Assembly: GCA_027074805.1 (NCBI GenBank)
Contig: JALTCK010000079.1
Location: 1-7,200 of the forward strand
Direction of reading: 5' to 3'
From: Thermococcus sp.
Lineage (GTDB): Archaea; Methanobacteriota_B; Thermococci; Thermococcales; Thermococcaceae
Length of the DNA stretch: 7,200 nucleotides
Shown: in pieces, positions 1-3,643 of the stretch
How positions within the stretch are numbered: the stretch's first letter is position 1
How the letters are laid out: each line of letters begins with the position of its first letter
Notes under the pieces: generated by a model
Seen by the model: only the letters and a program-made list of their open reading frames with translations
The model's database searches: none
What the model was told of the DNA's origin: nothing
Program-made: the position numbers and the translations under genes

Positions 1-444
1 AACACTCTGGTTGTATACTGCCCCAAAAAAAGAGGCATTTTGAGGAGAAGAAACGTCTGCAACGATTATAGAAACGGCACCGTTATTATAGAGATCCCAG
101 AAGGATTCAACAGCCTCAACATCCATCACGTCGTCGGAAGCGTTTTGATCGGTGCCCAATCGACGAGAATCAGCATATCAAACATTGTTGGAAGGCTCAC
201 TGGCTCAGCATGGGGGGATTACCACGTATCTGGCGTTGTCGGAAATGTGCACCTGAACATAAAAGACACGGCAGTTATAAGTAACCTCGTGGGGAACTTA
301 GAGGTCTCAGTTCCTTCCGGGAGCAGGGCTGTTCTGAATGTTGAGGGTATTCTAGGAAAGATCGTTAACAATGCAAGTGGAGAAAACAGAACGGTTGAGG
401 TAAAAGTCACTCACATTGTTGGAAACGTCAGCGTAGGGGGTTGA
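1..444 (+). CDS. Toastrack/adhesin-like beta-repeat protein (5' end cut by window)
   Basis: The frame is open from the first base, so the gene probably starts upstream of the window. A TTG at 40 preceded by AGAGG (31-35) is an alternative internal start. Counting from that TTG, a short unit with the pattern hydrophobic-hydrophobic-V-G-x-hydrophobic recurs at Gly33, 51, 68, 85, 106 and 128, a spacing of 17-22 residues. Examples are HHVVGSV, SNIVGRL, SGVVGNV, SNLVGNL and THIVGNV. Alternating hydrophobic residues between the glycines suggest stacked beta strands, as in DUF4097/toastrack or bactofilin-like folds. No membrane segment lies in the visible part. It ends 40 bp before a PspC gene, and toastrack proteins are known partners of PspC in envelope-stress (Psp/Lia-type) modules. 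Function is inferred from fold pattern and neighbour only; the family call is not certain. Confidence 0.6.
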   Translation, partial: NTLVVYCPKKRGILRRRNVCNDYRNGTVIIEIPEGFNSLNIHHVVGSVLIGAQSTRISISNIVGRLTGSAWGDYHVSGVVGNVHLNIKDTAVISNLVGNLEVSVPSGSRAVLNVEGILGKIVNNASGENRTVEVKVTHIVGNVSVGG

Positions 445-453
445 ATTTTTAAG
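444..453 (+). promoter_or_regulatory. Possible TATA element for the PspC gene
   Basis: AATTTTTAAG directly follows the upstream stop codon. Its centre lies about 25 nt before the G-run that carries the ribosome binding site. This would give a transcript with a leader of about 11 nt, consistent with the other short leaders inferred in this window. Co-transcription with the upstream gene is equally possible. Confidence 0.35.
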
Positions 454-484
454 CTCGGCTACTTTTCTATTCTGGGGGAGGACG

Positions 485-934
485 ATGGGCGAAAAAATCA
501 AACGCTCACAGGAGGACAGGATATTCCTCGGGGTGCTCGGAGGGCTGGCAAAAGACCTCAGCCTCGATCCAGTCCTCGTCAGGATAATTTTCATAATACT
601 CCTCGCACTTAGCCCCCTTCTGATGATGATCCTCTATTTCCTCGGGGCCCTTTTAATTCCCCAAACCGATGGGGAGAGGGAATTGGCCCTCGCCGAAAGA
701 ATAGAGAAGTTGATAAACGAAACTGGGAAGAGGCTCGGCGATGCCCTCTCCGTGAAGGAAGGAAAGGACGCCTCCCTGCTTCTTCTTCTCATAGCCTTCG
801 CTCTACTCTTTGTTGGCTGGGCTCCTGAGCTCCTCTTTCCCCTTCCCATCGGCACTAGGGCGATGGCCCTCGTCCTGATGATATTTGCACTCCTTATCTC
901 CCAGTCACAATCAAAGACTAGAAGTGGTGGTTGA
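485..934 (+). CDS. PspC-domain membrane protein
   Basis: A 149-residue protein. Residues about 4-60 form a PspC domain: a basic N-terminus (KIKRSQEDRIFLGVLGGLAK) followed by a long hydrophobic segment (about 31-58, LVRIIFIILL onward) ending in LLIPQ, typical of the family. A charged linker (about 62-95) leads to two further membrane segments (about 97-115 and 124-139), giving an integral membrane protein. The start ATG is preceded by GGGGGAGG (474-481). PspC proteins in bacteria sense or relay membrane stress; in archaea their role is largely unassigned. The upstream toastrack-like gene supports an envelope-stress role, though no PspA-like effector is visible. The TGA at 932-934 is one base before the proposed start of the next gene, suggesting co-transcription. 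Confidence 0.88.
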   Translation: MGEKIKRSQEDRIFLGVLGGLAKDLSLDPVLVRIIFIILLALSPLLMMILYFLGALLIPQTDGERELALAERIEKLINETGKRLGDALSVKEGKDASLLLLLIAFALLFVGWAPELLFPLPIGTRAMALVLMIFALLISQSQSKTRSGG

Positions 935-935
935 A

Positions 936-1862
936 TTGCAGAGATGGCGGATAGTAACATCCTTCCTCATCGGGCCCCTTCTCGAGGCCTCCGTACCGAA
1001 GCCCGGCAACGTAAACCGCTTCAGAGACTTTAAAGACCTCACACTGTACCACTTCATTCTCGGGGACACCACTGTGGCCGGGGTTTACTACGAGGCCGTA
1101 AAGAGGGGCGAGCTCCTGAGAAAGGGGCTCCTCAAGCCAAGCGAGGCCGGAATTGGAGAGCTGATAAGAAGGGGAGTCTCGGTCTCTAAGGAAGTCCAGG
1201 ACGCCAACCCGAACTTTGGTGTGATTGTTCTTTCCGTGCCCCTTATGATGGGGCTGGCTATGGGGAGGGATATGCTCGACGCGAGGAAGAAGACAAAACT
1301 GCTCATAGAGGAGTCAACGGTAAGGGACACGATGGAGCTCTACAGGGCAATCAGGATCGCAAACCCCAAGGGAATCCCAAGTGGGGTGAAGTACGATGTC
1401 TATTCGGACGAGTCCTTCGAGGAGCTTTTCAAGGATAGGGTCAATCTCTTGAGACTCGCCGAGATAAGCTGCGAGAGGGAACTTATATTCTGCGAGTGGC
1501 TTAACAGCTACGAACTGAGCTACTCGACCTTTGCTAGGCTCTACGATCTGGTCAAGGAGCTTCCTCTTGAAGAGGCAGTCCAGAAAGTGTTCCTCAAACT
1601 CCTCGCAGAGAAAACCGATACCCTGATTCAGAGAAAAGCCGGAAAGAAGGAGGCCGAGCTCGTAAGAATATCTGCCAAAAAGGTTATTGAAGGCGAAATG
1701 GAACTCAGAGAGTTTGACGACTTCCTTCGGGAAAAAGGAGACCTGAGGAACCCCGGGAGCATTGCAGACATCACCGCGATGGCCCTGAGCCTGCTATCGC
1801 TAAGAGGAGTCAGGCTGGAGATGAGAGAGAGAAAGGCCTGGCTGGTCACTTCACGACCTTAA
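936..1862 (+). CDS. CitG-family triphosphoribosyl-dephospho-CoA synthase-like protein
   Basis: CitG/MdcB enzymes condense ATP with dephospho-CoA to make the prosthetic-group precursor of citrate or malonate lyase-type acyl carriers. The N-terminal block LLEASVPKPGNVNRF (KPGN at about 22-25), a central glycine/methionine-rich helix (PLMMGLAMGRD) and the C-terminal NPGSIADITAMALSLL block are family hallmarks. I chose TTG at 936, giving 308 residues, because GGTGG (926-930) lies 5 nt upstream and it starts just after the PspC stop. An ATG at 885 would overlap PspC by 50 bp and add an unlikely N-terminus; GTG at 924 or 927 is also possible. No citrate or malonate lyase subunit is present in the window, so the true substrate in this archaeon is open. 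The 3' end overlaps the convergent gene by 17 bp. Confidence 0.82.
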   Translation: MQRWRIVTSFLIGPLLEASVPKPGNVNRFRDFKDLTLYHFILGDTTVAGVYYEAVKRGELLRKGLLKPSEAGIGELIRRGVSVSKEVQDANPNFGVIVLSVPLMMGLAMGRDMLDARKKTKLLIEESTVRDTMELYRAIRIANPKGIPSGVKYDVYSDESFEELFKDRVNLLRLAEISCERELIFCEWLNSYELSYSTFARLYDLVKELPLEEAVQKVFLKLLAEKTDTLIQRKAGKKEAELVRISAKKVIEGEMELREFDDFLREKGDLRNPGSIADITAMALSLLSLRGVRLEMRERKAWLVTSRP

Positions 1863-2127
1863 ACCTCTTGGCACCGCCGAGCCCCAGCCCGATGTTTTTG
1901 CTGTCTATGATGAGTGCGTCCTCACCGAGCTCCTCGAGCACCTTGACCCTTATGCCCGAAAGCTCGCTTATCTCCTCGTCCCCTCCGAATTCCTCCCTGA
2001 TTTGTTCCTTAAGATAATCGTAGGCCTCCTTTCCAAACAGGGCGAGGTCGGGCTGATAGCCGTCGAGCTTCAGCTCGTTCGCCTTCTCCTCAACTGAACT
2101 CAGTATTCTTATCAGCTCACCGCGCAT
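1846..2127 (-). CDS. HK97 A-domain protein, Family 4 encapsulin-like (DUF1884)
   Basis: A 93-residue protein. Visible elements are an N-terminal helix (about 3-20, rich in E/K/L), then PDLALFGKEAYDYLK (26-40), then SGIRVKVLEELGEDALIIDS (57-76), and a C-terminal strand AKRFKVVK. The order 'hydrophobic strand then E/K-Y-L helix', then 'GI-x-V strand, acidic turn, A-L-I-I-D strand' is the layout of the A-domain of HK97-type capsid and encapsulin proteins. From memory it closely resembles the Pyrococcus furiosus protein of PDB 2PK8, classed as a Family 4 (A-domain-only) encapsulin. The family is largely confined to Thermococcales, and shell formation is not established for it. I prefer ATG at 2127 because GGTG (2134-2137) sits 6 nt upstream; a TTG at 2145 would add six residues. 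Maf lies upstream on the same strand across a 240-bp gap, and the gene appears to have its own promoter. Confidence 0.78.
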   Translation of the reverse strand: MRGELIRILSSVEEKANELKLDGYQPDLALFGKEAYDYLKEQIREEFGGDEEISELSGIRVKVLEELGEDALIIDSKNIGLGLGGAKRFKVVK

Positions 2128-2157
2128 TTTTAACACCACTTCCAATTCGAGCCAGAG

Positions 2158-2170
2158 AATTTAAGGCTTT
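2158..2170 (-). promoter_or_regulatory. Promoter of the encapsulin-like gene
   Basis: Read on the minus strand, AAAGC followed by CTTAAATT (2158-2165) forms a BRE/TATA-like pair. A start site about 25 nt downstream, near 2137, would give a short leader that just includes the GGTG ribosome binding site. This supports transcription separate from Maf. Confidence 0.45.
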
Positions 2171-2173
2171 GCA

Positions 2174-2280
2174 CGGGGGGACGTTCCGTCCCCCGCACCC
2201 CCTCGAGGTCTCTCCGCAGAGATGGCAAGAGTCTTTATTCTCTGGGGGTACGGGACGTTCCAACACCCCTCGAGAATTGC
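2174..2280. repeat. G/C-rich intergenic element with hairpins and a repeated motif
   Basis: The stretch 2128-2368 holds no convincing gene. Within it, 2176-2183 (GGGGGACG) pairs with 2187-2194 (CGTCCCCC) across a 3-nt loop. TCTCT (2209-2213) pairs with AGAGA (2218-2222) across CCGC. GGGACGTTCC occurs at 2178-2187 and again at 2252-2261, each followed within about 20 nt by a CACCCC(C)TCGAG block (2197-2207; 2264-2274), so two degenerate copies lie about 70 nt apart. The purpose is unknown. It could be a dispersed genomic repeat, a structured leader or terminator region, or a small RNA. It ends just before the encapsulin promoter. Confidence 0.45.
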
Positions 2281-2328
2281 CCCCACTGACTTGAACCTTA
2301 GAAAACGCAGAAGCGACGAAATGACCGT

Positions 2329-2334
2329 AAAAAA
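2329..2334 (-). terminator. Possible oligo-T terminator of Maf
   Basis: On the minus strand a run of six T lies about 35 nt after the Maf stop. Only a weak 4-bp TGAG/CTCA pairing precedes it. Archaeal termination can occur at T-runs alone, so this is plausible but weak. Confidence 0.3.
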
Positions 2335-2368
2335 GCTGAGAACTCCTGAGGGCTCAAAATCCAAGAGG

Positions 2369-2929
2369 TCAGCGTGACATGACGTTGAAGCCCAGCTCTC
2401 TGAGCTTCCAGACTATCCCCATCGGGAAGCCGACGACGTTGTAGTAATCCCCTCTGATCCACTCGACGAAGAGCCCGGCCTTCCCCTGTATGCCGTAGGC
2501 CCCCGCCTTGTCCATTGGTTCGCCAGTCTTGATGTATTCTCTGATCAAATCGTCATCCAGTTCCCTGAACTTCACCTCTGTGACGGCGGCTCCAGTGATT
2601 TCCTCCCCGTTGTGAATGATGCAATAGCCGGTGGTCACCCTGTGAACCCTGCCGCTGAGGAGCCTAAGAATCTCAAAGGCTTCCCCCTCGTTTGCAGGCT
2701 TGCCAAGTATCTTATCGCCGATGCTTACAACTGTGTCCGCCCCTATGACTGTACCCCCAACCCTTCCGTGGACCTCCCGCGCCTTTGCCTTGGCCAGCTG
2801 AACGGCACACTCAAGCGGCTCTTGGACGGAGCACCCCTCCTCAACGTTGCTGGGGACTACCCTGAACTCCCGAATGAACCTCGAGAGTATCTCCCTTCTC
2901 CTAGGTGATCCTGATGCAAGAACCAGCAT
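2369..2929 (-). CDS. maf: Maf/YhdE-type nucleoside triphosphate pyrophosphatase
   Basis: A cytosolic house-cleaning enzyme that hydrolyses dTTP, UTP and modified pyrimidine nucleotides to the monophosphate and pyrophosphate. All family motifs are visible in 186 residues: SGSPRR (6-11), GADTVV (63-68, catalytic Asp65), GKP (76-78), HRVTTG (96-101), GEPMDKAGAYGIQG (136-149) and YNVVG (163-167). The AGAYGIQG form, rather than the CGAFKSEG type, points to the dTTP/UTP-specific YhdE subgroup instead of the m7GTP-type YceF subgroup. Length is normal. The ATG at 2929 has no clear ribosome binding site, and the TATA element lies about 25 bp upstream, so the transcript is probably leaderless or nearly so. 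The encapsulin-like gene lies downstream on the same strand but with its own promoter. Confidence 0.95.
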   Translation of the reverse strand: MLVLASGSPRRREILSRFIREFRVVPSNVEEGCSVQEPLECAVQLAKAKAREVHGRVGGTVIGADTVVSIGDKILGKPANEGEAFEILRLLSGRVHRVTTGYCIIHNGEEITGAAVTEVKFRELDDDLIREYIKTGEPMDKAGAYGIQGKAGLFVEWIRGDYYNVVGFPMGIVWKLRELGFNVMSR

Positions 2930-2947
2930 GGTCTCTCATCCAGGGAA

Positions 2948-2960
2948 GGGTTAAAAAACC
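2948..2960. promoter_or_regulatory. Shared TATA element for Maf (minus) and the C/D sRNA (plus)
   Basis: The sequence GGTTAAAAAACC (2949-2960) has palindromic arms, so TTAAAAAA reads on plus and TTTTTTAA on minus. Its centre (about 2954) lies about 25 nt from the Maf ATG (2929) on one side. It lies about 24 nt from the first base of the sRNA terminal stem (2977-2980) on the other. Both distances match archaeal TATA-to-start spacing. Purine-rich BRE-like bases flank it on both strands (GGGAAGG on plus, GCAAGG on minus). Confidence 0.6.
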
Positions 2961-2976
2961 TTGCGAGAAGTCCATC

Positions 2977-3034
2977 CGGCTATGAGGAGAATTTCGCTAA
3001 CTGATCCGTGATGAGTACCCTCGCAGCTGAGCCG
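2977..3034 (+). ncRNA. C/D box sRNA guiding 2'-O-methylation
   Basis: All parts of an archaeal C/D sRNA are present in order: terminal stem CGGC (2977-2980), box C ATGAGGA (2982-2988; consensus RUGAUGA, one mismatch), 12-nt guide (2989-3000), box D' CTGA (3001-3004), 3-nt spacer, box C' GTGATGA (3008-3014, perfect), 12-nt guide (3015-3026), box D CTGA (3027-3030), and stem GCCG (3031-3034) pairing with the 5' stem. Two 12-nt guides and a short D'-C' spacer are the geometry expected for the L7Ae-Nop5-fibrillarin complex. The D' guide GAATTTCGCTAA is complementary over 11 nt to UAGCGAAAUUC of 23S rRNA. By the N+5 rule G2996 pairs with the C of GGUAGC, about C1934 in E. coli numbering (from memory). 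The D guide GTACCCTCGCAG would direct methylation of the fifth base in CUGCGAGGGUAC; I did not identify that target. Confidence 0.87.
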
Positions 3035-3105
3035 TTACTTCACCTCCTTCCTCAGGGCCTCAATTTCCCCTTGAGCTCCTGAATTTCCATGTGGAGGTTA
3101 TCCAT
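3035..3105 (-). pseudogene. Frameshifted coiled-coil gene remnant
   Basis: From an ATG at 3105 the minus strand reads MDNLHMEIQELKG and then goes out of frame, hitting a stop after four more codons. In the -1 frame it continues EIEALRKEVK and stops at a TAA (3035-3037). Joined, MEIQELKGEIEALRKEVK has an unbroken coiled-coil rhythm, so one base appears lost from the G-run (C-run 3067-3070 on plus; five G would restore the frame). The frame also stays open upstream for about 25 codons into the end of the neighbouring small gene. It may therefore be the decayed C-terminus of that gene or of a third small gene. A sequencing error in the homopolymer is an alternative. The stop abuts the end of the convergent C/D sRNA. 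Confidence 0.45.
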
Positions 3106-3134
3106 TTCTCCGGCGGAACCCCTTAGTGGAGGTG

Positions 3135-3383
3135 TCAGCCATTGACCTCCCTCCCGCCAACTCCTTCCAGCCCCTCCACTTTCCTCCTCAGAGTTTCCAG
3201 CTCTTCCCCAATTTCCTCAATCCTGTCCTTGAGGGTTCTTCTCGTCTCACCCATCTTCCACAGGAGAAAGCCTACGACGATGATTAGGAGTCCCAGGCCA
3301 ACAGACCCAGTCGCCACCAGGAGCAGGAGGCCAAGCCCCGAGACGATTGCCCCAACCTCTTCAAGCGAATCGTACTCGCTCAC
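3135..3383 (-). CDS. Small two-TM protein with C-terminal coiled coil
   Basis: I do not recognise the family. The 82 residues have two adjacent hydrophobic segments (about 11-26 and 28-43, with GLGLLLLVAT and LLIIVVGFLLW). A charged amphipathic helix follows (about 47-74, KDRIEEIGEELETLRRKVEG) that is a probable coiled coil facing the cytoplasm, then a glycine-rich tail. The start is GTG at 3383, overlapping the TGA of the upstream small membrane gene as GTGA (3380-3383), so translation is probably coupled. The similar architecture of the two proteins suggests they are distant paralogues or partners that assemble through their coiled coils. The GVGGREVNG tail breaks the coiled-coil pattern, and an open alternative frame follows, so the C-terminus may have been altered by a frameshift. 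Confidence 0.7.
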   Translation of the reverse strand: MSEYDSLEEVGAIVSGLGLLLLVATGSVGLGLLIIVVGFLLWKMGETRRTLKDRIEEIGEELETLRRKVEGLEGVGGREVNG

Positions 3384-3598
3384 TCCGGTCCCTCCATGAG
3401 TCCTTTCAACTCCCGCCGCAGCTCCTTCAGCTCATCGCTTATCTCCCATGTCTTGAGGAGAAGGAGGACCAGGATTGCCAGAGTTAGAAGGCCCGGGATG
3501 GAGGGGAGCAGCTCAGAGGCGCCCGGGACGAAGGGTGCGAATATCAGCAGAAACAGCAGGATCGCTCCCAGTGCAGCGATGGCATCCACCGATCCCAT
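3380..3598 (-). CDS. Small two-TM protein with short charged C-terminal helix
   Basis: I do not recognise the family. From ATG at 3598 it has 72 residues: membrane segment 1 (about 5-23), a short proline-containing loop (PFVPGASELLPSIPG), membrane segment 2 (about 34-49, LLTLAILVLLLLK) and a charged helix (SDELKELRRELKGLMEG) of coiled-coil character. The ATG is favoured over the TTG at 3628 because GGTGGT lies 4 nt upstream and a strong TATA element lies at 3630-3637, so the TTG would be untranscribed. It is the first gene of a two-gene unit with the next small membrane protein, overlapping it by 4 nt. The topology, with N-terminal hairpin and cytoplasmic helix, suits a membrane-anchored adaptor; this is inference. 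Confidence 0.72.
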   Translation of the reverse strand: MGSVDAIAALGAILLFLLIFAPFVPGASELLPSIPGLLTLAILVLLLLKTWEISDELKELRRELKGLMEGPE

Positions 3599-3629
3599 AG
3601 TTACCACCGCAGAAAAGAAGGAAGACAAC

Positions 3630-3643
3630 TATAAAAAGTTTTC
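3630..3643 (-). promoter_or_regulatory. Promoter of the small membrane gene pair
   Basis: On the minus strand GAGAAAAC precedes CTTTTTATAG (TATA core 3630-3637), a strong archaeal BRE/TATA combination. Its centre is about 25 nt before 3608, giving a leader of about 10 nt that carries GGTGGT. It lies immediately after, and its upstream bases overlap, the stop codon of the PIN-ATPase gene (TGA at 3644-3646). Confidence 0.7.

Noticed and set aside
885..935. ATG at 885 as the start of the CitG-like gene
   Set aside because: It would overlap PspC by 50 bp and add a non-conserved N-terminus; TTG 936 has a GGTGG site at good spacing.
1907..1935. ATGATGA resembling a C box on the plus strand
   Set aside because: It lies within the encapsulin-like coding sequence and no CTGA box follows at guide distance.
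2161..2364. A 67-codon minus-strand ORF between Maf and the encapsulin-like gene
   Set aside because: It starts with TTG, has no ribosome binding site, has a low-complexity R/G/P-rich end, and covers the hairpins and the encapsulin promoter. More likely non-coding repeat sequence.
2612..2908. A 98-codon plus-strand ORF opposite Maf
   Set aside because: It is the mirror of a clearly conserved Maf frame and its translation shows no family features.
3061..3075. Programmed -1 frameshifting at the G-run
   Set aside because: The site (AAG GGG AAA) does not fit the X XXY YYZ slippery pattern and the upstream zero frame does not form a convincing gene, so mutation or sequencing error is simpler.
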